Source: DATJUF01 sp035524095 (lineage in GTDB: Bacteria > Desulfobacterota > Binatia > Binatales > Binataceae). From it: DNA of 8,122 nt. The notes below the pieces were generated by a model. That model did no database searches. It had not been told where the DNA came from and was given only the letters and a program-made list of their open reading frames with translations. Within the stretch, counting starts at the first letter, position 1, and each line of letters starts with the position of its first letter. The stretch is taken from positions 1-8,122 of the forward strand of contig DATKPK010000169.1 of NCBI GenBank assembly GCA_035524095.1, in the 5' to 3' direction. This document shows positions 1 to 6,388 of the stretch, one piece after another. The position numbers and the translations under genes are program-made.

Positions 1-312
1 GTGAGGTAAAAATTAACAGATATGAGTCAGTGAAGCTAGAATAACATTTCAACAGATGGTTAAAGACGAGAAATGATGAGAATATTGTGGATTAGGTCGG
101 AATTACTCGGCGACGCCTCGAATTGAGAGGCATCTTTTGACTGGTATGGATCACAGTCGTTCGGATGGAGAAAGACTCCTAAACTTGCGAGTTTCAGCTT
201 ATAAGACGAGCGAAGGTAAGAAAGGTCGCAAATTAAGCTAACAGCGACGCTAGCCGCCTTCAAACTGTGAGGCTAGAGCGCTAATTTGGGCAAATTCGAG
301 CTTGAAATGAAG
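1..312. other. AT-rich intergenic stretch, no gene recognised
   Basis: This stretch flanks the 3' end of the tRNA-Cys gene and is clearly richer in A and T than the rest of the window. The only sizeable open frame is a 67-codon minus-strand one (60-263). It has no recognisable motif, no coding-like composition and no convincing ribosome site, so I do not call it. Two small inverted repeats lie close to the tRNA: CTAGCC/GGCTAG (250-276) and AATTT/AAATT (283-296). I see no integrase, transposase end, CRISPR repeat or other structure. Confidence 0.6.
250..296 (-). terminator. possible weak transcription end after tRNA-Cys (two small inverted repeats)
   Basis: Downstream of the tRNA on the minus strand come an AATTT-GCCC-AAATT hairpin (283-296) and then a CTAGCC/GGCTAG inverted repeat with a 15-nt loop (250-276). 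Neither is followed by a clear U-run, so they do not make a textbook intrinsic terminator. They are the only candidates for ending the tRNA transcript inside the window. Confidence 0.2.
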
Positions 313-388
313 TGGAGGCGGCGAGCGGATTCGAACCGCTGAATGGAGGTTTTGCAGACCTCTCCCTTAACCACTTGGGTACGCCGCC
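313..388 (-). tRNA. tRNA-Cys (anticodon GCA)
   Basis: A full cloverleaf can be drawn on the minus strand. The acceptor stem GGCGGCG (382-388) pairs with CGCCGCC (317-323). The D arm has a CCC/GGG stem. The anticodon stem GAGGT/ACCTC is perfect and its loop CTGCAAA (351-357) carries anticodon GCA at 353-355, with U33 and A37 in place. The T stem AGCGG/CCGCT encloses the loop TTCGAAT. The discriminator is U (position 316), the expected identity base for cysteine tRNA, and the CCA end is encoded (313-315). The mature body without CCA is 73 nt. No intron or mismatch is seen. Confidence 0.97.
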
Positions 389-412
389 AAGCTGTCTCAG
401 TGAACGTTCGCC

Positions 413-441
413 ACGCTATCACGCACGCCGAGGGTCATCAA
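413..441 (-). promoter_or_regulatory. possible sigma70-type promoter for tRNA-Cys
   Basis: On the minus strand TTGATG (436-441) and TAGCGT (413-418) are separated by exactly 17 nt. They match the -35 consensus at 4 of 6 and the -10 consensus at 3 of 6. The tRNA 5' end lies about 25 nt beyond the -10 box, leaving room for a short leader. The -10 match is poor, so this is only a candidate. A read-through transcript from the upstream protein gene is the alternative. Confidence 0.27.
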
Positions 442-512
442 TTCTAGTCTGGGCTGCGAGCGTTGAGAGAGATGCTCCACGCAACAAAGCAAAGTGTTGA
501 TCAATGGTTCAG

Positions 513-962
513 TTAGTGATTCGCCGAACCCTCGCTGACAGTTAGTTTGACGTCGCATGAGCCTGGGTCTTCGCCATAGCACAAATCGCGAACCACACCG
601 TGAACGTACTGTGAGTTTTCCGTTGCTGGCGCCGCACATATCCAAGGGCTGCCGTCGCGATAGAGGCCGACTGCGTACCACTGGCCGGCGTCGAGGGTTC
701 CCTGCACACGACCTGCAACGTCCTGACTCGAAACGACCGTAAAGCCGTCGTGGCCGCTGTCAGGGTCAAAGCGCATAAAGGTCATCACCCATGCACCGCT
801 GCCGCGATTTTCAGCAACATAGGTCATCGGTTGGTTATCAGAAATAGTCGGCTTGTCGCGGCATAGCCAAGGACGTGGCTCGGACGCATCGGCGCGCGGC
901 GCCAAAGCGAACAAGATGGAAACCAAGGCAACTCTGAATAAGATAATAGGGGTTCGACTCAC
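513..962 (-). CDS. small exported cysteine-containing protein of unknown function
   Basis: The 149-residue product is not recognised. The N-terminus looks like a Sec signal peptide: Arg at position 3, a hydrophobic core at about residues 5-22 (PIILF, VALVSILFAL), and an A-D-A cleavage motif at 24-26. The mature part would be about 120 residues with no further membrane segment, so it is probably periplasmic or secreted. It contains four cysteines (34, 109, 128, 136), an even number that would allow two disulfides, and a repeated PW-x-C motif (31-34 and 106-109), possibly two copies of one small unit. The start is GTG at 960-962, chosen for its strong upstream GGAGGG; the stop is TAA. The gene begins 40 nt after the mutase stop on the same strand, so it may be co-transcribed, but nothing links its role to the mutase. 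Base composition resembles the neighbouring genes. Confidence 0.72.
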   Translation of the reverse strand: MSRTPIILFRVALVSILFALAPRADASEPRPWLCRDKPTISDNQPMTYVAENRGSGAWVMTFMRFDPDSGHDGFTVVSSQDVAGRVQGTLDAGQWYAVGLYRDGSPWICAAPATENSQYVHGVVRDLCYGEDPGSCDVKLTVSEGSANH

Positions 963-967
963 TCAAT

Positions 968-973
968 CCCTCC
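968..973 (-). promoter_or_regulatory. ribosome binding site deciding the GTG start of the exported protein
   Basis: GGAGGG lies 5 nt before the GTG at 960-962. An ATG overlapping this site is in a different frame, so the GTG is the supported start. Confidence 0.65.
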
Positions 974-1002
974 ATCACAACCACCGCTTAATTGAAACGG
1001 GT

Positions 1003-2946
1003 CTAGTATAAGGCTGCATCATCATCACCGAGGGCTGCGATCTGGCCCACGATAACGGCCAAGTTGGAATCTTTTGGTGTAAAGACCGCCTTGACTCCAA
1101 GATCGAGCAATGCGAGGCGATCAATTTCTGGGATAATTCCACCGATTACGACTCGCATCTCGCTGGCGCCTCGCTCGTCCAGCATCGCAATGACCTCCCG
1201 CGCGATTGTCAGATGAGCGCCAGCCAGACTGCTGATCGCCAGCACGTCCGCGTCCTCCTGCATCGCCGTTTCAACGAGTTGGGCTGGAGTCTGTTTGAAC
1301 CCTGCGAGGATTACTTCCATACCAGCTTGCATACACGCATGCGCAAGCAGTTTAACGGCGTTGACGTGCCCATCGAGTCCGGCCTTGCCCAAGGCGACGC
1401 GAATTTTACGCGACACCTTCGGTACGTTGAGGGTTCCGACTGAGCTCGCACGATCGAGAATCGGTGGTGTGTAGCGTCCATGTGTGGCTCGCTCAATCGT
1501 AGCGGTCCATTCCCCGACGGTTCCACCCGCGCGAGCAAGCTCGAGGGTCGGCTCCATCGTATCGAGACCCTGGGTCACAGCGCGCTCGAGCCGTTCTCGC
1601 GCAGCTGCAATCGATGCCCGATCGCGTGATGCGCGCCATGCGCGAAGCGCTTCCACGCGATCGCGCTCCAGCACCGAGTAGTCGGGCGCGTCGACGTCAC
1701 CGGCCGGCTCAGTCAATCCAATCTCGCCAATGAAAGCGTTGACGCCGACTTGAACGATTTCACCGGCTTCGATCATCTGCTGCCGTTGGGTCAGAAGCCA
1801 AGTCAGTTCCGCACTGACGAGTGAAATCGCGCGCGCATACCCGGCTTCACGCATCCTTAGAGCGATCGCCCGCGCCCGTTCGCTGATCTCGGCGGTAAGC
1901 TTTTCAATAACTTTACTACCTTCAAAGATGTCGCCGTAGCGTGCGATACCGGTCTCGTGCATCAGAACTTGCTGAGTGCGCAGACCGATCAACTGTTCGG
2001 CCTGGTCAGGTAGTGCCATCGCTTCGCGGAAGCCTGGTAATTGCAGGGCGTTCACCCGTGCATTGGCGGAGAGCACAACGGGCAGCGCCTCATACGCGAT
2101 GCGTATGATGTTCACCTCGGGCTGTTGCTCGGTCAGAGTTAGCGAGCGGACTTGGCATCCGGCGCGGAAGGCGACGCCCTCGAGACCGTATTGCTCGTGG
2201 CACAGGTCACGCCAGAGGCTAAAGTAGGCCCGAACCTTACAGATTTCGGGAACTAGCTCGATTCCGCTGTTGACGAAGAACGAGATGCGTTTGACGGTTT
2301 GCGCGAAATCGGCGGTGCTGAGTTGCGGGCGCAAGGCATCGAGAATCATCAGCGCATTGCCGAAGGCGTAACCGATCTCCTCAGCCGGACCGGCGCCGCT
2401 TTCCATGTAGTGATAGCCGCAACAGTTAATCGGGTTCCAATTAGGAACCCGCTCGACCGCAAACTTGATCAGCTCAGTCGAAAGCCGGAAGGAAATTTCG
2501 GGCTGAAAGATAGAAGTACCGCGCGCGACGAATTCCTTGAGTAAATCGTTCTGCGTAGTCCCACGCAGCTCCGTCCAGGGCGTACCTTGTTTTTCGGCGA
2601 CGACTAGATAGAGCGCCAGGATGAAGGGCGCCGTCGCGTTAATCGTCATCGACGTATTGATCTGGCCGAGCGGAATCCCCTCCAGCAGTTGTTCCATGTC
2701 GCGCCAATGGCTGATCGAGACACCGGCCTTGCCGACTTCACCTGCCGCAACCGGGGCGTCAGGATCGTAGCCATTCTGGGTCGGAAGATCGAAGGCGATT
2801 GAGAGACCGCGCTGGCCCTCGGTCAGATTATTGTGAAAGCGGCGATTCGCCTGCCGGGCGTCACCGAAACCGGCATAAGTGCGTATAATCCACGGTTCGC
2901 GCGGCGCTTTTGCGGGCGAAGCGGGCTTTGGTTGCGGAGCGCCCAT
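1003..2946 (-). CDS. B12-dependent acyl-CoA mutase with fused cobalamin domain, MeaA/ethylmalonyl-CoA mutase-like
   Basis: The 647-residue cytosolic enzyme should carry out a radical carbon-skeleton rearrangement of an acyl-CoA with adenosylcobalamin. Residues 17 to about 490 form the methylmalonyl-CoA mutase-type barrel, with IRTYAGFG (21-28), NTSMTINATAP (97-107), TQNDLLKEF (131-139) and GYHYMESGAG (177-186). About 513-640 form the B12-binding domain, with KAGLDGH (521-527) and IGGIIP (601-606). Aligned by spacing to Propionibacterium methylmalonyl-CoA mutase, Tyr24 matches Tyr89, Gln132 Gln197, Arg142 Arg207 and His179 His244. The Tyr/Arg pair marks mutases for dicarboxylic acyl-CoAs; isobutyryl-CoA mutases have Phe/Gln. 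The single-chain length and the wording of the motifs (NTSMTINATA, a KxGLDGH-type site, VxGGIIP) resemble MeaA/Ecm more than the large MutB subunit. Cobalamin contacts Lys521, Asp525 and the lower ligand His527 are present, but the last Gly of DxHxxG is Ala530. The ATG start has GGAGGA 4 nt upstream. The exact substrate is unproven; no ccr, epimerase or meaB is visible. Confidence 0.9.
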   Translation of the reverse strand: MGAPQPKPASPAKAPREPWIIRTYAGFGDARQANRRFHNNLTEGQRGLSIAFDLPTQNGYDPDAPVAAGEVGKAGVSISHWRDMEQLLEGIPLGQINTSMTINATAPFILALYLVVAEKQGTPWTELRGTTQNDLLKEFVARGTSIFQPEISFRLSTELIKFAVERVPNWNPINCCGYHYMESGAGPAEEIGYAFGNALMILDALRPQLSTADFAQTVKRISFFVNSGIELVPEICKVRAYFSLWRDLCHEQYGLEGVAFRAGCQVRSLTLTEQQPEVNIIRIAYEALPVVLSANARVNALQLPGFREAMALPDQAEQLIGLRTQQVLMHETGIARYGDIFEGSKVIEKLTAEISERARAIALRMREAGYARAISLVSAELTWLLTQRQQMIEAGEIVQVGVNAFIGEIGLTEPAGDVDAPDYSVLERDRVEALRAWRASRDRASIAAARERLERAVTQGLDTMEPTLELARAGGTVGEWTATIERATHGRYTPPILDRASSVGTLNVPKVSRKIRVALGKAGLDGHVNAVKLLAHACMQAGMEVILAGFKQTPAQLVETAMQEDADVLAISSLAGAHLTIAREVIAMLDERGASEMRVVIGGIIPEIDRLALLDLGVKAVFTPKDSNLAVIVGQIAALGDDDAALY

Positions 2947-2950
2947 TCAT

Positions 2951-2956
2951 TCCTCC
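2951..2956 (-). promoter_or_regulatory. strong ribosome binding site of the mutase gene
   Basis: GGAGGA stands 4 nt before the ATG at 2944-2946 and is the clearest Shine-Dalgarno sequence in the window. A second, out-of-frame ATG overlaps the spacer (GGAGGAATGAATG), but only the downstream ATG opens the mutase frame. Confidence 0.7.
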
Positions 2957-2966
2957 GGACCCGGCG

Positions 2967-2986
2967 GATCGGATTCCTCGCCGATC
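2967..2986 (-). repeat. inverted repeat in the mutase leader
   Basis: GATCGG (2967-2972) and CCGATC (2981-2986) are perfect inverted copies separated by 8 nt. They lie about 20 nt upstream of the mutase start, just before its ribosome site. In the RNA this could fold as a 6-bp stem with an 8-nt loop. It has no U-run and does not resemble a cobalamin riboswitch, which is far larger. Confidence 0.4.
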
Positions 2987-3014
2987 GGAACCGTCATTTC
3001 GGTACCGTCATTAG
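2987..3014. repeat. 14-bp tandem direct repeat upstream of the mutase
   Basis: Two adjacent 14-bp units (2987-3000 and 3001-3014) agree at 11 positions and share the core ACCGTCATT. They lie 40-70 nt upstream of the mutase start. Spacing of one and a third helical turns could suit a regulator, but no regulator gene is visible and the match may be chance. Confidence 0.35.
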
Positions 3015-3066
3015 AGAGTAATGGTCGGCCTATGTTTATTCCAGCTACGGATACGCGGCGTAAGTG

Positions 3067-3098
3067 GTAGCTACTGGTCCTGCGGTTCCGCTAGACCA
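3067..3098. repeat. interrupted palindrome in the ATPase-mutase gap
   Basis: Positions 3075-3098 read TGGTC-CT-GCGG-TT-CCGC-TA-GACCA, a 24-bp imperfect palindrome with two paired blocks, 9 bp in total. Immediately beside it is a perfect 8-bp palindrome GTAGCTAC (3067-3074). It sits 13 nt beyond the ATPase stop and 129 nt upstream of the mutase start. It could be an operator or an RNA hairpin. There is no U-run on the minus strand, so an intrinsic terminator is unlikely. Confidence 0.4.
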
Positions 3099-3111
3099 AT
3101 TCCGCCTTTAC

Positions 3112-4044
3112 CTAGCCAGAACCGTCCAGTTGCACTGAAAGCGCCTCGAACCGCGCTTTGCCGCGACGTCCGCCATCTTCGGCAATCGTAATCACCGGGC
3201 AAACGACACCACGCCGCAGAAGAGCCAGCGCCCGGCGTTCACGCGTCCGCCGTTTCAATTCAGCACGGGCGATATGTGCGAGGTCCTCGACACCTTCGGC
3301 AATGGCATCGCCGTAGTGGCGCATCATGCGGCCGATATCAGAGGTATCGAAGACTGCGCCACTGACACGGTTAAAGAAAATCGCCGCGGTGGCCAAATCG
3401 AGTTCACGCAGCGAGCGATAGCATTCGAGGGTCTCTTTGAGGGCAAGGGGCTCGGCGGTGGTGACCGCGACGATCGCAGACTTGGCCTGGTCACGGAGAA
3501 GCTGACCGATTGCGGTAGCTTCGCGGCCAACCATCCCTTCGCCAAAGGTCTCGCGAGCGGCGAATGGCATCCGGATCATGCTCAATGCCTGACCGCTTGC
3601 TGGCATGTCGAAGATCACGAGATCCCACGGTGGTAAGGACGGCGCCCGCCTCTCGATTTCGTGAAAGACCTTGCCCATCATCGTGAGCTCGCGCACGGCG
3701 GGCGCTGCCTGAACGAAATACCGATAGAGCGAGGTCCTGAAGACGGTCCCAAGAACTGGTTTCGGCACTACGAAGCTGAGGTATTCCTCTAGCGATTCCT
3801 GCCCAAGCAGAGCCATCGCGTGGAGACCCGGCTGCAACTCGATCGGATCGAATCCTGCTATCTTGCCATAACTCTGGGCGATAGGCGTGCGCAGGTCGAC
3901 CTCGACAACAAGGACGCGCGCGCCGTGCCGATTGGCCAGAATAGCCATGGCGGCACTAACACTGCTGCGCCCTACCCCGCCCTTGCCAATCACGACCAAG
4001 AGCCGGTGCTTCAAGAGTTTTGCGACAGGACCCGCGGCGCTCAA
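3112..4044 (-). CDS. ArsA-like P-loop ATPase (SIMIBI class)
   Basis: This 310-residue soluble ATPase belongs to the ArsA/Get3 branch of deviant Walker A proteins. The P-loop is IGKGGVGRSS (19-28). The signature lysine Lys21 is present, but Arg26 replaces the usual second lysine. VLVVEVDLR (44-52) corresponds to switch I, and DLVIFDMPASGQALSMIRMP (141-160) to switch II, matching the family's DTAPTGHxLRxL pattern. AVTTAEPLALKET (193-205) and FFNRV (223-227) are further family landmarks. The arsenite-binding cysteine set of true ArsA is absent (only Cys208 and Cys282), and no arsR, arsB or arsC is near, so arsenic resistance is unlikely. Some ArsA paralogues, such as the mycobacterial pair Rv3679/Rv3680, work as two adjacent genes, but only one is seen here. 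The only start before the P-loop is TTG at 4042-4044, 62 nt after the fabH stop, with no good ribosome site; an AGGAG lies too far upstream. The gene is co-directional with fabH and the mutase. Its client is unknown. Confidence 0.85.
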   Translation of the reverse strand: MSAAGPVAKLLKHRLLVVIGKGGVGRSSVSAAMAILANRHGARVLVVEVDLRTPIAQSYGKIAGFDPIELQPGLHAMALLGQESLEEYLSFVVPKPVLGTVFRTSLYRYFVQAAPAVRELTMMGKVFHEIERRAPSLPPWDLVIFDMPASGQALSMIRMPFAARETFGEGMVGREATAIGQLLRDQAKSAIVAVTTAEPLALKETLECYRSLRELDLATAAIFFNRVSGAVFDTSDIGRMMRHYGDAIAEGVEDLAHIARAELKRRTRERRALALLRRGVVCPVITIAEDGGRRGKARFEALSVQLDGSG

Positions 4045-4106
4045 CGTGATGAATCGGCCGCCCGAACTCCTAGATCAGCTAGCGGGTCGAGTCGGCTGAC
4101 ACGGGT

Positions 4107-5084
4107 TCACCAGCGGACCAGATTGGCGCCCCACGTAAGTCCACCGCCGCAGGCATTCAACATCACTAAGTCATTGGAACGGATGCGCCCGGCCTCGATC
4201 GCCTCATCGAGCGCGATCGGCACCGACGCCGCCGAGGTGTTGCCGTAGCGATCGACATTGGTGAAAACCTTGTCAGCACCGAGCCCTAATCGCTGTGCTA
4301 CCGCGTTGATGATGCGCAAGTTAGCCTGATGGGGTACGACCAGCGAGATGTCGTTGAAGTTAACTCCGGCGCGATCGGCGACTTTGCGCGTAATCTCCTC
4401 GAGGCTTTTCACTGCAATTTTGAAAAGTTCCGGGCCTTTCATGCGAATCGCGTCCTCGCTGAGACGCCGCGCTTCGGCGTCGGCAGTATTTTGGACTCCA
4501 CGATTACGCACGGAGAGCATGTCCCAACATGCTCCGGACGAACGCAACAAGCTGCCGAGCACGCCCCGCTGACCGTGCTCATATACCAAGACAACGGCTC
4601 CCGCGCCGTCACCGAAGAGGACCGCGGTCGAGCGATCGTCCCAATCCACCATCGTCGAAAGCGCGTCGGCGCCGACCACCAGCACGCGTGTATAGTCCCC
4701 GGCGCGCATTGCAGAGTCAGCGACGCTCAGTGCATAGACAAAGCCCGAACAGGCTGCAGCGACGTCAAATGCGGGAATCGCATCGATTCCAAGGCGATGC
4801 TGAAGTTGACAGGCGAAGGACGGAAATCCGAAATCTGACGAGACCGTACCAACAATAATCGCGTCGAGCTTGTCGGCCGTGATTCCCGCGCGGCCAAGCG
4901 CAATCTCACTGGCCTGCGCCGCAATCTCGACCAATGATTCCCCGGTGCTCAACACGTAGCGCTGAGCGATGCCGGTACGGGTGCGAATCCACTCGTCTGA
5001 GGTGTCCATCCGGTGCTCGAGCTCATGGTTAGTCAAAAGCGTGCGAGGAGTCGCACGCCCAGTGGAGACAATTCGAGAACCCAT
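4107..5084 (-). CDS. fabH: beta-ketoacyl-ACP synthase III (KAS III)
   Basis: FabH condenses an acyl-CoA starter with malonyl-ACP, the first step of type II fatty acid synthesis, in the cytosol. From the chosen start the protein has 325 residues, normal for the family. The catalytic triad is Cys112 (AACSGF), His252 (PHQAN) and Asn282 (RYGNTSA), close to Cys112, His244 and Asn274 of E. coli FabH. DTSDEWIRTRTGI (27-39) and the C-terminal GGGLTWGA (313-320) are typical. The frame stays open 40 codons further upstream, but that stretch lies inside fabF and is not FabH-like; the ATG at 5082-5084 gives the expected N-terminus MGSRIVSTG. It lies 10 nt after the fabF stop, which suggests translational coupling, and the ribosome site is weak. 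Starter specificity (acetyl, branched or longer acyl-CoA) cannot be read from these motifs. The enzyme could also prime a secondary-metabolite chain. Confidence 0.96.
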   Translation of the reverse strand: MGSRIVSTGRATPRTLLTNHELEHRMDTSDEWIRTRTGIAQRYVLSTGESLVEIAAQASEIALGRAGITADKLDAIIVGTVSSDFGFPSFACQLQHRLGIDAIPAFDVAAACSGFVYALSVADSAMRAGDYTRVLVVGADALSTMVDWDDRSTAVLFGDGAGAVVLVYEHGQRGVLGSLLRSSGACWDMLSVRNRGVQNTADAEARRLSEDAIRMKGPELFKIAVKSLEEITRKVADRAGVNFNDISLVVPHQANLRIINAVAQRLGLGADKVFTNVDRYGNTSAASVPIALDEAIEAGRIRSNDLVMLNACGGGLTWGANLVRW

Positions 5085-5094
5085 GCTTAGTCCG

Positions 5095-6351
5095 TTAATT
5101 TGCCATCGCCGGCCGAAAAGCCAGCGTGGTATTGGTTCCGCCAAAGCCGAACGAATTATTGAGCGCAAGCCGGATACGCGCAGGCCGTGCCGTATTGGGC
5201 ACATAATCGAGGTCGCACTCCGGGTCGGCAGTTTCGTAGTTGATCGTCGGTGGAATCAGGCCATGTTTGATAGCGAGAACCGTATAGACTGACTCTATCG
5301 CTCCCGCCGCGCCTAGCGTGTGGCCTGTCATCGATTTCGTCGAACTTACGGCGATGCGGGCTGCGTATTCGCCGAAAACCCGCTTGATCGCCTGAGTTTC
5401 GGCCAGATCGCCGGGTGGTGTCGAGGTTCCGTGAGCGTTGATGTAGTCAACTTCGGCAGTATCTAAATCACCATCCTCAAGACAGCGCTGCATGCATTTT
5501 GCCGCGCCCTGCCCTTCCGGCGAAGGTGATGTGATGTGATAGGAATCCGAGTTGGTTGCATAGCCGACGATTTCGGCAAGAATCTGGGCCCCGCGAGCGA
5601 TCGCAGCTTCGCGCTCCTCGAGAATAAGCACGGCTGCGCCTTCCGCGATAACGAAGCCATCACGATTCAGATCGAAGGGACGGCTGGCCGCCTGCGGATT
5701 TTCGTTGCGGGTCGAGAGCGCGCGCATCGCTGCGAAGCCGCCGACACCGAGCGGGGTGATCGGCGCTTCTGCGCCGCCAGTGATTGCAGCATCAAGGTAG
5801 CCACCACGAATCATTCGATAAGCTTCGCCCACCGCGTGGCTGCCGGACGCGCAGGCGCTGGTGGTCGTAAGGTTGACGCCCCGCGCACCGTATTTGATCG
5901 AGATATGGCCTGGCGCCAGATTAGAGATCACCTTGGGGATGAAAAACGGTGTCAGCCGGCGCAAGCGGCTGTCGAGGAAAATCTGATGGTTTTCTTCGAT
6001 CGTGTAGAGTCCGCCGATCCCCACGCCAATCAAAACGCCGATTGAATCAGCATTGTCGTCATTGATCGGAAGGCGAGAGCCCTGCATGGCCTGCTCGGCG
6101 GCGCCCATCGCATACTGGATAAAGAGGTCCATTTTGCGCACCTCTTTCTTCTCGATCCAGTCGGTCGCGTTGAAGTCGGTAACCTCGCCGGCGAAGCGAG
6201 TCGGGAAGTCCGCGACATCAAAGCGTGTTAGCGGGCCGATTCCCGACCGTCCAGCAATCAGGGCCTCCCAATTTTTTTCGACACCGGTTCCCAAGGGCGT
6301 GACGAGCCCTACTCCCGTAACCACCACGCGCCGATCAACGTTGCGTCTCAT
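5095..6351 (-). CDS. fabF: beta-ketoacyl-ACP synthase II (KAS II)
   Basis: FabF elongates acyl-ACP with malonyl-ACP in type II fatty acid synthesis. The 418-residue product matches the usual length of about 412-420. The catalytic residues are Cys167 (TTSACASGSH), His307 (NAHGTST) and His344 (SMTGHTLGAAGA), with Lys339 in SSTKSMTGH. The C-terminal NNSFGFGGTN (398-407) is also canonical. This full Cys-His-His set shows an active condensing enzyme, not a chain-length factor. The frame extends 22 codons upstream to a GTG inside a hairpin, but the ATG at 6349-6351 gives the family N-terminus RRVVVTGVGLVTPLG. A GGAGGG lies 14 nt upstream of that ATG, longer than ideal. An in-frame CTG 3 nt after the GGAGGG would add four residues and is the main alternative. 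The acpP gene, often beside fabF, is absent from the window. Confidence 0.96.
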   Translation of the reverse strand: MRRNVDRRVVVTGVGLVTPLGTGVEKNWEALIAGRSGIGPLTRFDVADFPTRFAGEVTDFNATDWIEKKEVRKMDLFIQYAMGAAEQAMQGSRLPINDDNADSIGVLIGVGIGGLYTIEENHQIFLDSRLRRLTPFFIPKVISNLAPGHISIKYGARGVNLTTTSACASGSHAVGEAYRMIRGGYLDAAITGGAEAPITPLGVGGFAAMRALSTRNENPQAASRPFDLNRDGFVIAEGAAVLILEEREAAIARGAQILAEIVGYATNSDSYHITSPSPEGQGAAKCMQRCLEDGDLDTAEVDYINAHGTSTPPGDLAETQAIKRVFGEYAARIAVSSTKSMTGHTLGAAGAIESVYTVLAIKHGLIPPTINYETADPECDLDYVPNTARPARIRLALNNSFGFGGTNTTLAFRPAMAN

Positions 6352-6388
6352 AACGAAAGTCAGTTCCCTCCGAACCGTTCTCCGCCCA

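Noticed and set aside
60..263. 67-codon minus-strand open frame in the AT-rich left end
   Set aside because: No motif, no ribosome site and atypical composition; such a length is expected by chance.
2947..3111. Cobalamin riboswitch upstream of the B12 mutase
   Set aside because: The gap is too short for the usual structure, I find no B12-box-like sequence, and mutases are seldom controlled this way.
3112..4044. Arsenite efflux ATPase ArsA
   Set aside because: The metal-binding cysteines and the duplicated ATPase halves are absent, and there are no arsenic-resistance neighbours.
3820..4248. 142-codon plus-strand open frame spanning the fabH-ATPase gap
   Set aside because: It overlaps two well-supported minus-strand genes and has no family-like motif.
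4329..4838. 169-codon plus-strand open frame
   Set aside because: It is fully antisense to fabH, whose catalytic residues and length are intact; long shadow frames are common opposite GC-rich genes.
5085..5204. Upstream 40-codon extension of fabH
   Set aside because: It lies inside the fabF coding region and is unlike any FabH N-terminus; the internal ATG gives the canonical protein.
5536..6045. 169-codon plus-strand open frame
   Set aside because: It is antisense to fabF and shows no recognisable domain.
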